Made by a program: the position numbers and the translations under genes. Source: Rickettsiales bacterium (lineage in GTDB: Bacteria > Pseudomonadota > Alphaproteobacteria > Rickettsiales > Deianiraeaceae). From it: a stretch of 6,743 nucleotides of DNA. This document shows, piece after piece, positions 1 through 6,484 of the stretch; position 1 is the stretch's first letter, and each line of letters opens with the position of its first letter. The notes under the pieces were generated by a model. It searched no databases. It was not told the origin of the DNA and was given only the letters and a program-made list of their open reading frames with translations. Where the stretch lies: positions 1-6,743 of the forward strand of contig CANKQN010000054.1 of assembly GCA_947485035.1 (NCBI GenBank), given 5' to 3'.

Positions 1-762
1 AACTCGTTTAAATTAACAGCGGAAGATTTGCAAAAATCAATAACCCCACGCACGAAATGGGTAATTCTGAACTCGCCATCAAATCCAACGGGTGAAGTTT
101 ACACAAAAGACGAGCTTACGGCAATCGGAAAAGTTATTGAAAAAAACTCACATGTTTATGTTATGAGCGACGACATTTACGAACATCTAACTTTTGGCGT
201 GAAATTTTATACTCTTGCACAACTTTTCCCAAATTTGCAACATAGAATTTTAACGATAAACGGCGTTTCAAAATCTTACGCTATGACAGGTTGGCGAATT
301 GGTTTTGCAGGAATTAAAAACAAAGCAATTATTAAAGCAATTGCAAATGTTCAATCGCAATCAACAACAAACCCTTCTTCAATCAGCCAAGAAGCCGCAC
401 GCGTTGCACTTGAAATGGGTGATTCATTCCGCCGTGAAACCGTCCCTGTTTTTGAAAAACGCAGAAATTATGTGTTTGAGCGTCTAACAAAAATTCACGG
501 AGTTGAGGCAAAACTTCCTTCAGGTGCGTTTTATGTCTTCTTTTCTGTTGAAAAATTAATTGGGAAAACCGCAGAAAATGGTAAAGTTATGGAATCTTCG
601 GAAATGATTACCGAATATCTTCTTGAAGACGCTGAAGTTGCCTGCGTTCACGGTGAGGCCTTTGGTTTTGCGGGGTTTATTAGAATATCATATGCAACCA
701 GTGAAAGCATTTTGGAAGAAGCGATGAACAGAATTGAGAAATCTTTGGGAAAGTTGAAGTAG
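1..762 (+). CDS. aatA: Aspartate aminotransferase (class I/II PLP-dependent), 5'-truncated by window edge
   Basis: The product is a pyridoxal-phosphate enzyme that interconverts aspartate + 2-oxoglutarate and oxaloacetate + glutamate in the cytoplasm. The reading frame is open from base 1, and the codon at 28 is TTG (Leu), so the gene starts outside the window; 253 codons are visible of the roughly 400 usual for the family. Motifs, numbered by window codon: NSPSNPTG (24-31), the DDIYEHL cofactor-ring site (Asp58, Tyr60), the PLP Schiff-base lysine in SKSYAMTGWR (Lys91, bases 271-273) and the substrate-carboxylate arginine in FIRISYA (Arg228). All expected C-terminal catalytic residues are present and the end is normal, with a TAG stop. 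Family assignment is firm. Substrate is inferred from resemblance to alphaproteobacterial AatA/AspC (subgroup Ib); some members also act on prephenate or aromatic amino acids. It converges on sdhA with a 91-bp gap. Confidence 0.9.
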   Translation, partial: NSFKLTAEDLQKSITPRTKWVILNSPSNPTGEVYTKDELTAIGKVIEKNSHVYVMSDDIYEHLTFGVKFYTLAQLFPNLQHRILTINGVSKSYAMTGWRIGFAGIKNKAIIKAIANVQSQSTTNPSSISQEAARVALEMGDSFRRETVPVFEKRRNYVFERLTKIHGVEAKLPSGAFYVFFSVEKLIGKTAENGKVMESSEMITEYLLEDAEVACVHGEAFGFAGFIRISYATSESILEEAMNRIEKSLGKLK

Positions 763-810
763 GAAATTAAGATAAACTTGCGATTATAAAGCGTAGTCGC
801 AGGCTTTTAG

Positions 811-848
811 AAAAGCGGAAACAAACTATAAAATCTGCTTCCGCTTTT
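811..848. terminator. Bidirectional terminator-like hairpin between aatA and sdhA
   Basis: A perfect 10-bp inverted repeat, AAAAGCGGAA (811-820) and TTCCGCTTTT (839-848), encloses an 18-nt loop. It lies between two convergent stop codons (762 and 854). The descending arm ends in four Ts on either strand, so it could stop transcription from both sides. The T-tract is short and the loop is large, so strength is uncertain. A smaller hairpin, GCTTTT-AG-AAAAGC (803-816), overlaps it and could compete. Confidence 0.6.
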
Positions 849-853
849 AACAG

Positions 854-2662
854 TTAGTATACTCTTTTTTTAGGAGGAACCGCATGCATTTGATCCGTCA
901 ATGGTGTTAAAACAACATCGCGGTAAGAAAATTCGTGCGAACCATCTTTTTGAATGGTCACCATTGTGTGTTTCATCCAGTTTATATCATCGCGATCTTG
1001 GAAATCATCGCGAGCTTGTGCACCACGCGATTCCTTCCTGTTCAACGCCCCTTTTATTGTTGCAATTGCTTGCAAAAGAAGGTTATGAAGTTCAAAAGCC
1101 TCAACAAGATCCGTGTTCCAAATCAACGAGCGGTCACGCACGGCAACATCATCAAACATTTTGAAAATGTCCTCCATTTTTTTGATACCGATCTCCAAAG
1201 AATCATTCGTTCTGAAAACCGCAGCGTGTTTTTGCATAACTTCTTGCATTGCTTTTCTGATTTCAGCAACGGTATATTTTCCGTCCGCTTTGCGAATTGA
1301 ATCAAATCTTGCGATAGCCTCATCAATTTTGTTTTGAGGAATGTGCTCAACAGAACGAGTATCGTTTTTCAGAAGTTCTGTTGCACGAATTGCCGCAGCA
1401 CGCCCGAAAACGACTAAGTCTAGCAGTGAATTTGAACCCAAACGGTTTGCACCGTGAACCGAAACACACGCAGCTTCACCAATTGCCATCAAGCCTTTCA
1501 CTTTTTCAAGTTTTCCGTCTTTCACTTGCACAACTTCGCCGTGAATATTCGTTGGAATTCCACCCATATTGTAGTGTACGGTTGGTAAAATTGGAATTGG
1601 TTCTTTGTTGACATCAACACCTGCGAAAATTTTTGCCGATTCCGAAATGCCCGGAAGGCGTTCAGCAAGGGTTTTTGGGTCAATATGGTGAAGAACCAAG
1701 TGAACATGATCCTTGTTTTCACCGCAACCCCTTCCTTCGTTAATTTCAACGGTAATTGCACGAGAAACAACATCGCGGGAGGCTAAATCCTTAACTTTTG
1801 GTGCATATTTTTCCATAAATCTTTCGCCGTTAGCGTTAATCAAATATCCGCCTTCGCCCCTTGCTCCTTCTGTAATCAGGCAACCTGATCCGTAAATTCC
1901 TGTTGGGTGAAATTGCACGAATTCCATATCTTGCATTTGGAAACCATGGCGAGCAAACATTCCGCCGCCGTCCCCTGTGCAAGTGTGAGCAGATGTGCAA
2001 GATGAATATGCTCTTCCGTATCCACCCGTCGCAAGAACAACAATTTTTGCTTCAAAAATGTGTAATTCGCCAGTGGCTAAATCCCAAGCAAGGCAGCCAA
2101 CGCACTCTTTTGCGTCGTTGAATATTAGATCTGTTGTGAAGTATTCGATGAAAAATTTTGCGTGATGCTTCATTGACTGCTGGTAAAGCGTATGAAGAAT
2201 TGCGTGACCGGTTCTGTCCGCAGCGGCACAAGTTCTTTGAGCAGGCTTCCCCTCGCCATATTCCGTAGTCATTCCACCAAATGGGCGTTGATAAATTTCG
2301 CCTTTTTCGTTGCGTGAAAATGGAACGCCGTAGTGTTCAAGTTCGATGATTGCAGTTGGGGCGGTTTTGCACATATATTCAATTGCGTCTTGGTCGCCAA
2401 GCCAGTCTGAACCTTTGATTGTGTCAAAAGCGTGCCAACGCCAGTCATCTTCACCCATATTTCCAAGGGCGGCTGAAATTCCACCTTGTGCGGCAACTGT
2501 GTGTGAACGAGTTGGGAAAACTTTGGAAATGCAGGCAACATTCAGACCCTTTTCCGCCATACCAAATGTTGCACGAAGACCAGCACCACCAGCACCGACA
2601 ACAATTACATCAAATGAATGTTTGTGAGTTTTGTAGTTTTTTGAGTTAGGTTGTTCTGCCAT
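854..2662 (-). CDS. sdhA: Succinate dehydrogenase flavoprotein subunit
   Basis: This is the catalytic subunit of respiratory complex II, which oxidises succinate to fumarate on the inner face of the cytoplasmic membrane and passes electrons via FAD to the SdhB iron-sulfur subunit. At 602 residues it is the usual length. Visible motifs are the GAGGAG dinucleotide fold (23-28), the FAD-linked histidine in [10 protein letters not shown] (His54), FHPTG (251-255, His252), Thr264-Glu265 in [11 protein letters not shown], the catalytic arginine in SRDVVSRA (Arg296), HYNMGG (His363) and [11 protein letters not shown] (Arg407). These line up with E. coli SdhA His45, His242, Thr254/Glu255, Arg286, His354 and Arg399 at a steady offset of 8-10. 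The C-terminal VPPKKRVY favours SDH over fumarate reductase. The ATG at 2662 is preceded by eight As and no Shine-Dalgarno sequence. Neighbouring sdhC, sdhD and sdhB are absent, so the other subunits must be encoded elsewhere. TAA stop. Confidence 0.97.
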   Translation of the reverse strand: MAEQPNSKNYKTHKHSFDVIVVGAGGAGLRATFGMAEKGLNVACISKVFPTRSHTVAAQGGISAALGNMGEDDWRWHAFDTIKGSDWLGDQDAIEYMCKTAPTAIIELEHYGVPFSRNEKGEIYQRPFGGMTTEYGEGKPAQRTCAAADRTGHAILHTLYQQSMKHHAKFFIEYFTTDLIFNDAKECVGCLAWDLATGELHIFEAKIVVLATGGYGRAYSSCTSAHTCTGDGGGMFARHGFQMQDMEFVQFHPTGIYGSGCLITEGARGEGGYLINANGERFMEKYAPKVKDLASRDVVSRAITVEINEGRGCGENKDHVHLVLHHIDPKTLAERLPGISESAKIFAGVDVNKEPIPILPTVHYNMGGIPTNIHGEVVQVKDGKLEKVKGLMAIGEAACVSVHGANRLGSNSLLDLVVFGRAAAIRATELLKNDTRSVEHIPQNKIDEAIARFDSIRKADGKYTVAEIRKAMQEVMQKHAAVFRTNDSLEIGIKKMEDIFKMFDDVAVRDRSLIWNTDLVEAFELHNLLLQAIATIKGALNRKESRGAQARDDFQDRDDINWMKHTMVTIQKDGSHEFSYRDVVLTPLTDQMHAVPPKKRVY

Positions 2663-2689
2663 TTTTTTTTGAAATAAACATATATCCAG

Positions 2690-2716
2690 CTATTATTTAC
2701 GCGTTTTATATGTCAA
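2690..2716 (-). promoter_or_regulatory. Candidate sdhA promoter
   Basis: On the minus strand a perfect -35 hexamer TTGACA lies at 2716-2711, about 50 bases before the sdhA start. The -10 is unclear. AATAAT matches five of six consensus bases but sits only 13 nt downstream, and TAATAG has better spacing (15 nt) but a poorer match. The gap (2663-2853) contains no gene and sdhA has no upstream partner, so it needs a promoter here. The exact site is tentative. Confidence 0.35.
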
Positions 2717-2799
2717 GATTTTTTATATAATCGCCAAACTAATTCACCGCTTTCTTAAAATTTTGCGCGCTATTGAACTCTTGCGCTGTAAAAAAATGC

Positions 2800-2828
2800 T
2801 TGCATTTAACAAAATTTAATGCTATTCT
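2800..2828 (+). promoter_or_regulatory. Candidate promoter for the orphan gene
   Basis: TTGCAT (2800-2805) and TATTCT (2823-2828) are separated by 17 nt and sit 25 nt before the ATG at 2854. Both hexamers match the sigma-70 consensus only partly (3/6 and 4/6). The surrounding sequence is very AT-rich, which produces such matches by chance, so this is only a suggestion. Confidence 0.25.
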
Positions 2829-2853
2829 TATTTAATTAATTAATTTAAATTTT

Positions 2854-2931
2854 ATGGTACGAGATCTACAAGATCTAAGGAAGAAGAACAATAGGATAGA
2901 TGCATTTCAAATAGATGAACCAATGAAATGA
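2854..2931 (+). CDS. Short ORF in frame with the orphan gene; possible interrupted N-terminus
   Basis: ATG at 2854 opens a 25-codon frame that begins MVRDLQDLRKK, ends DEPMK and stops at TGA 2929-2931. It is in the same frame as the downstream ORF, and no other stop separates them: ten sense codons (HKPYIKKDNI) lead straight into the GTG at 2962. A single TGA-to-TGG change would give one 354-residue protein starting at this ATG. It could therefore be the original N-terminus cut by a nonsense mutation, a separate leader peptide, or a chance ORF. The residues look protein-like, but no homology is recognised and no Shine-Dalgarno sequence precedes the ATG. Sequencing error is also possible. Confidence 0.35.
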   Translation: MVRDLQDLRKKNNRIDAFQIDEPMK

Positions 2932-2961
2932 CATAAACCATATATAAAGAAAGACAATATT

Positions 2962-3915
2962 GTGGTTGTCTGTAATAACAGGAGTGACATATGGATATCT
3001 ACTGCCGATGGTGAAACGCATTATGGTATGAAATTTAAGTTTATTAACACTGATCAACTAATAGACACCACAAAGCCACATATGAAAGCAGCTTTTGATG
3101 GTGTTATCACATTTTATTCTGAAGCTAACAATCGAATATGCAGTTTTGACCCTAAGGCAGACAAGTGGTATTATGATAACAAGGCTATTTCTCTGGATGC
3201 TCTGTGTGATAAGTTACAGATGAAACAGTATGGAAGTGGCGTAATGGACCTCATAAGGCGTAAACCCGCGCTCACGGAAGTTCACGAAAAATTACAATAT
3301 GAGCATAAAAACAGCGATGGCAAAGTGGTGTATAGTGGACAAAGGCCCATCAAAGGCATTGACCGACCACTATACGGGACGAAATTTGTTGATAATACAA
3401 ACGTTAAGGGTTCGTGGACTGGGTATTTTGCAGGGAACGATCCTGAAAATCTAATTCGTTTAAACTATGACAAAGCTCCAGCTACCAAAAAAGAGAAGGA
3501 TCCCCAGGATCTACTCATAGAATTGACGCAACAGATTACCGAATTGCAAGACTTGCTTTCCAACAATAAATATTTGACAGAGGAGACTATTAAGCAATTG
3601 CTGAACAATAGAATGCAAGACTATAAAATATTGTCTAGAGCCCATAAAATATCTCAAAACGAAGCGCTAGTTGGGCCGACGAATAAACGGTTTAATAATG
3701 CATTTTGGAAAGTAAAAAACGACGGAAAAGCTGTTCGTAAAACAACGGAAAAAATCATACCAATGAACATTATAAAAGAGCAAATTACATCAGCGAACGC
3801 ACGGTACAAGAAATTAAAGGAAAAACTGAAAGAACCCCAAGAACGTTCCTATGGCGGTGGTAAAATAAAGTTAGGAAAATTACCAGCCCAAGCAAATAGA
3901 GGGTTTGGAATGTGA
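2962..3915 (+). CDS. Unrecognised protein with central helical/coiled-coil segment; start uncertain, possibly 5'-broken
   Basis: No family is recognised for this 317-codon ORF. The start is unsettled. GTG 2962 has no good ribosome site, ATG 3028 is the next in-frame methionine, and the frame is open upstream to a TGA at 2929. Residues numbered from the GTG show a strand-rich N-terminal half with many aromatics (about 1-165, for example FDGVITFY and DKWYYD). A polar helical stretch at about 178-225, with heptad-like leucines (LLIELTQQITELQDLL), could form a coiled coil. A basic Lys/Arg-rich second helix follows (about 268-293), then a short Gly/Lys-rich tail (YGGGKIKLGK, ending RGFGM). No signal peptide or membrane helix is evident, so a cytoplasmic or contact-dependent/effector role cannot be told apart. 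It is monocistronic, flanked by an AT-rich gap and a hairpin. It may be a lineage-specific or acquired gene. TGA stop. Confidence 0.6.
   Translation: MVVCNNRSDIWISTADGETHYGMKFKFINTDQLIDTTKPHMKAAFDGVITFYSEANNRICSFDPKADKWYYDNKAISLDALCDKLQMKQYGSGVMDLIRRKPALTEVHEKLQYEHKNSDGKVVYSGQRPIKGIDRPLYGTKFVDNTNVKGSWTGYFAGNDPENLIRLNYDKAPATKKEKDPQDLLIELTQQITELQDLLSNNKYLTEETIKQLLNNRMQDYKILSRAHKISQNEALVGPTNKRFNNAFWKVKNDGKAVRKTTEKIIPMNIIKEQITSANARYKKLKEKLKEPQERSYGGGKIKLGKLPAQANRGFGM
3330..3375. repeat. 9-bp perfect inverted repeat inside the orphan gene
   Basis: GTATAGTGG (3330-3338) and CCACTATAC (3367-3375) are exact reverse complements separated by 28 nt. The spacer itself carries a 7-base direct repeat, CAAAGGC (3340-3346 and 3351-3357). 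The structure could fold as an mRNA hairpin or be a protein-binding dyad. It lies inside coding sequence, so function is unproven. Confidence 0.5.
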
Positions 3916-3927
3916 AACTAATAACAT

Positions 3928-3953
3928 TGGGGGAAGTTCCCCCAGCTTTAATT
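3928..3953 (+). terminator. Intrinsic terminator-like hairpin after the orphan gene
   Basis: A 7-bp stem, TGGGGGA / TCCCCCA (3928-3934 and 3938-3944), has a 3-nt loop and is followed by GCTTTAATTT, a loose T-rich tract. It begins 12 nt after the TGA of the orphan gene and before the convergent end of the SDR gene. The stem is strongly GC in an otherwise AT-rich stretch. Read on the minus strand, the T-tract is poor, so it probably serves mainly the plus strand. Confidence 0.6.
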
Positions 3954-3973
3954 TAAGTTGTTGGCGAGGCGAT

Positions 3974-4702
3974 TTAGAAATTGAAAATTTTTTCCCTCAT
4001 TCGAACGGAAATCATTCGCATAACTTTTAAAATTACGACAAACACGCACGGAAATGCAATTTCAAACTTGCTTTTTGGCAGTTTTTTGAGGATAATTTCC
4101 GCTGCTTTTTGTGGTGATATTATGAATGGCATTTTGAAATTGTTTTTATCTGTCATTGGAGTTTTTACAAATCCTGGGCTAATAAGCTTAACATCAATTG
4201 CGTGCTTTTTTAGCTCAATATACAAGGCTTCCGTCAAGTGGGAAAGTCCCGCTTTGCTTGCACCGTAAAACAAGGAATTTGGCATTCCAAAATAACCTGC
4301 CACACTTGAAACAATTCCAACCGTACTACATTTACCATAAAATTTTGGAAGGTTTGCTATAAAATTTACCATTGAAGCAAGGTTTGTATTTAATATATTT
4401 AGTGCTGATTCAGAATTAAAAGTGTCAATGTTCATTGGCTCGTATGTTCCGGCACAGAATAAAATAATGTCGACTCTTGCATGGTTTTGTAAAATATAAT
4501 CAACAGCAGTGGTGAAGCTTTCATTGCTTACAACATCAAGCGTCATCTTCAATACATTTGGTATATTACCAACTTTTGATGTGTCTCTGCCAGAAATAAT
4601 AACAGTGCAGTCTTTTACGGAAGAAATTTTTTGAGCAATTGCAAGACCTATTCCTGAAGTTCCGCCGATAATCCAAACTGTTTTATTTTCGTAAAACCTC
4701 AT
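3974..4702 (-). CDS. Short-chain dehydrogenase/reductase (classical SDR), operon gene 3
   Basis: This is an NAD(P)-dependent oxidoreductase of 242 residues, normal for classical SDRs. It shows the cofactor glycine motif GGTSGIG (13-19), Asp56 for adenine contact, a catalytic Asn (Asn107, NTNLAS), Ser133 in IVSSVAG, the YxxxK pair Tyr146/Lys150 (YGASK) and PG (176-177). The usual NNAG is replaced by FCAG (82-85), a tolerated variation. SGRD (37-40) after the second strand may favour NADPH through Arg39. The C-terminal end (about 216-235) is hydrophobic then basic (FPCVFVVILKVMRM), suggesting membrane association and a lipid-like substrate; this is inference. The ATG overlaps the stop of the DUF3833 gene (ATGA at 4702-4699). 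GAGAGG lies 2 nt before the ATG, too close for an ideal ribosome site, so initiation probably relies on coupling. The substrate is unknown. TAA stop. Confidence 0.9.
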   Translation of the reverse strand: MRFYENKTVWIIGGTSGIGLAIAQKISSVKDCTVIISGRDTSKVGNIPNVLKMTLDVVSNESFTTAVDYILQNHARVDIILFCAGTYEPMNIDTFNSESALNILNTNLASMVNFIANLPKFYGKCSTVGIVSSVAGYFGMPNSLFYGASKAGLSHLTEALYIELKKHAIDVKLISPGFVKTPMTDKNNFKMPFIISPQKAAEIILKKLPKSKFEIAFPCVFVVILKVMRMISVRMREKIFNF

Positions 4703-5214
4703 TGCCTCTCAAAAAATATTGTCAACCGTGCAACGGTAATTCCAAACTTCTTAATTTCCGATTTATTCACAAGGTGTTTATCGTCAAGTTGGAACATCCA
4801 GTCATCAAGGGTGACTTTGTAATTTGTCTTTCCAACCTTTAAGTCAAGAATATACTTCATTTGAAGGGCGTTTCCGTATTGCTTTCCAACCGCTTTTCCA
4901 ATAACATCGCCAGCTGTTGCTGTGAAATTGTTATCGTCTTGATAGATTATCGTCCAAGTTCTTTCGCTTTTTTCACCGTCGTCAAAAGTGAAATGCTCGG
5001 TCAGAACCCCAGAATTTCCATTCCAAACTGTTTCCATTTCAACAACAAAGCGACGCTTAACAACCCCACCACGGCTTTCAAGTATTCCCCACGCCTTTGT
5101 TTTGCCGTTTAAGTATGTGCGTAAATCTAATTTTGGAGTATTCTTCGTATATTGAGAAACATCTTTTCCGCAACCAAATAACATAAGAAGAGAAATAAAT
5201 AATAGTTTTTTCAT
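4699..5214 (-). CDS. DUF3833 family lipoprotein, operon gene 2
   Basis: This is a 171-residue predicted lipoprotein of unknown biochemical function. The chosen start (ATG 5214) gives a clean lipoprotein signal: MKK, a hydrophobic core LLFISLLMLF and Cys15 in LFGC, with Gly at +2, compatible with outer-membrane sorting. The in-frame ATG at 5265 would add 17 residues that overlap the transporter and bury the signal, so it is rejected. DUF3833 is recognised from its conserved pattern: LNGKTKAWG (35-43), EHFTFDDGE...RTW (73-87), TAGDVIGKAVG (100-110), GNALQMKY (114-121), LDDWM...DD (137-145) and KFG (156-158). The mature part looks like an all-beta, lipocalin-like fold, which would suit binding a hydrophobic ligand (inference). 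Its ATG overlaps the TGA of the MFS gene and its TGA overlaps the SDR ATG, both as ATGA. Confidence 0.88.
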   Translation of the reverse strand: MKKLLFISLLMLFGCGKDVSQYTKNTPKLDLRTYLNGKTKAWGILESRGGVVKRRFVVEMETVWNGNSGVLTEHFTFDDGEKSERTWTIIYQDDNNFTATAGDVIGKAVGKQYGNALQMKYILDLKVGKTNYKVTLDDWMFQLDDKHLVNKSEIKKFGITVARLTIFFERQ

Positions 5215-6398
5215 AAAGTTTTTAACTGATATAACACATATAGTGCCATTATTTTTAAAATGCAAGGAAGAATTGTGTAGGAGAAGTGCAAAATTTGATT
5301 ATATTCAACCACAGATTTACTTCCCAATACAATCAACAAACTTCCTGAAACAACGGCAATTGCAATTTTTGAAATGAAGTGGGTAACGCTGAATACGAAT
5401 GATCTTACAGATTCTATATTGTGCTTTTCAATGATATTATTCGTTATAAGTGTTGGAGCGATTAAATCAATACCAAAAAATACCCCCGAAAGAAGACATA
5501 TTATCCAGTAAAATAAGAAGTCTTCATTTGTCACAAAATAACATAGGGAGAAAACTCCAATAGAACACACCATTGCAATTTTGAATAATTTTATTGCACC
5601 AATTTTATTGCAAATGAATTGCCATAGTGGTATACAAATAATTGCCGAAAGAAAATATGTTGCAAGAAATAATCCTGTGTATTTTTCTAATTGAAGAAAA
5701 TTTTTAATGTAGAATAATATTAAAGTTGAAGGCGTTGCAATTGCCATTCCATTGAAAAGCAAAACAGAAAAATATTTCCACAATATTGGCTTATTAATAT
5801 CATTCAATTTAAATTGAGACTTGGTTTTCACAGATTCCATTTTAACATTTTTCGCAAACAATAAACTGCACATTAAAAGCAAGAAGCACACTCCCACACC
5901 TACTATTTTAAATGCTTGAATGGAGGAGTATTTTAGCATCAATAAACTTGGAATAATTGTTGCCAGAAGCAAGCCAGTCACCGTGAAGCATTCCCTTGTC
6001 GAGGAAGTCAAGATCTTGTCTTTAAAGTTTCCAATTAATGCGAGGTGATTAATTGTTAGTAGCGAAAAAAAGAAATAAGTAATAACAGAAAAAACAATCA
6101 AATTCACCATTGCATCATTAATGACTGGGTTAAATAAGGCATAAAAAGAAACGCCAAGCATTAATGCAGAAAGGCAAATAATGGTTTTACGAAATGTGGA
6201 GAGTCTATCGCTGATATAGCCACAAATTGGATCTGTAATTGTATCAAATATTCTTGTAAGCAGAATAATTAACCCAATGCTTATAAGAGAAATGCCAAAG
6301 TTGCTTGAATAGTGTTCAGGAAGGTAGATATAAAGGGGAATGCCTATGAAGCTAAGTGGCAATGCAAAAAGAGCATAGCTATATAAACCTTTGTTCAT
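5211..6398 (-). CDS. MFS transporter, COG2211 (MelB/GPH)-like, operon gene 1
   Basis: This is an integral inner-membrane protein of 395 residues with about 12 hydrophobic segments, as expected for the major facilitator superfamily. The N-terminal pattern LPLSFIGIPLYIYLPEHY followed by the loop motif DTITDPICGYISDR (52-65; Asp56-Pro57, Gly60, Ser63-Asp64-Arg65) is typical of the melibiose-type/MFS_2 branch. No sugar-binding specificity can be read from it. Its partnership with a DUF3833 lipoprotein and an SDR suggests a lipid or other hydrophobic compound as easily as a sugar. The ATG at 6398 is the first possible start, since an in-frame TGA lies two codons upstream; no clear Shine-Dalgarno sequence is seen. 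Its own TGA overlaps the start of the lipoprotein gene. It is the first gene of the operon, 86 bp after rpsP and behind a terminator, so a promoter should lie in 6399-6447. Confidence 0.9.
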   Translation of the reverse strand: MNKGLYSYALFALPLSFIGIPLYIYLPEHYSSNFGISLISIGLIILLTRIFDTITDPICGYISDRLSTFRKTIICLSALMLGVSFYALFNPVINDAMVNLIVFSVITYFFFSLLTINHLALIGNFKDKILTSSTRECFTVTGLLLATIIPSLLMLKYSSIQAFKIVGVGVCFLLLMCSLLFAKNVKMESVKTKSQFKLNDINKPILWKYFSVLLFNGMAIATPSTLILFYIKNFLQLEKYTGLFLATYFLSAIICIPLWQFICNKIGAIKLFKIAMVCSIGVFSLCYFVTNEDFLFYWIICLLSGVFFGIDLIAPTLITNNIIEKHNIESVRSFVFSVTHFISKIAIAVVSGSLLIVLGSKSVVEYNQILHFSYTILPCILKIMALYVLYQLKTL

Positions 6399-6447
6399 CT
6401 GTCAATACAAAGTTCTTTTAAATTGAGTTCTGAACGAAAAATAGCTT

Positions 6448-6477
6448 TTCCGCACTGGGATTTCACAAAGTGCGGAA
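6448..6477 (-). terminator. Intrinsic terminator after rpsP
   Basis: A perfect 9-bp inverted repeat, TTCCGCACT and AGTGCGGAA (6448-6456 and 6469-6477), has a 12-nt loop and starts 7 nt after the rpsP stop. On the minus strand it is followed by AAGCTATTTTTC, so the T-run comes a few bases late. Placement directly behind rpsP and before the MFS operon supports a terminator role. Confidence 0.7.
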
Positions 6478-6484
6478 TGGCAAC

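Larger units (their letters stand above)
3974..6398 (-). other. Three-gene operon: MFS transporter - DUF3833 lipoprotein - SDR
   Basis: Both gene junctions are ATGA overlaps (5214-5211 and 4702-4699), which strongly indicates one transcript with translational coupling. The unit is bounded upstream by the rpsP terminator and downstream by a convergent hairpin. From family knowledge, DUF3833, SDR and COG2211-type MFS genes often co-occur with cyclopropane-fatty-acid-synthase-like, DUF1365 and FAD-oxidoreductase genes; none of those is in this window. Confidence 0.8.

Noticed and set aside
28..762. Start of the aminotransferase at codon 28
   Set aside because: That codon is TTG and the frame is open to base 1 with family-like residues; the conserved N-terminal domain is simply outside the window.
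779..801. TGCGA/TCGCA small inverted repeat after aatA
   Set aside because: Only 5 bp with a 13-nt spacer; too short to support and next to a much better hairpin.
901..2649. Several plus-strand and alternate-frame ORFs across sdhA
   Set aside because: They are antisense or out-of-frame shadows of a well-conserved gene, without recognisable protein sequence.
2811..2853. AT-only inverted repeat AAAATTTAA / TTAAATTTT and the TTAATTAATTAA stretch as an operator
   Set aside because: Such repeats are expected by chance in so AT-rich a gap; nothing else supports a binding site.
2929..2931. Selenocysteine at the in-frame TGA
   Set aside because: No stable hairpin resembling a bacterial SECIS element is seen just downstream; the sequence there is AT-rich and unstructured.
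2929..3915. Genome-wide UGA = Trp code
   Set aside because: TGA ends the MFS and DUF3833 genes exactly at ATGA overlaps and where the DUF3833 family normally ends; Trp in the good genes uses TGG.
5215..5265. Longer form of the DUF3833 protein starting at ATG 5265
   Set aside because: The extra 17 residues overlap the end of the transporter gene and precede a clean lipoprotein signal; ATG 5214 gives an ATGA overlap matching the next junction.
6399..6407. TTGACA just before the MFS start as a -35 box
   Set aside because: It lies one base from the start codon, so a promoter using it would begin inside the gene.
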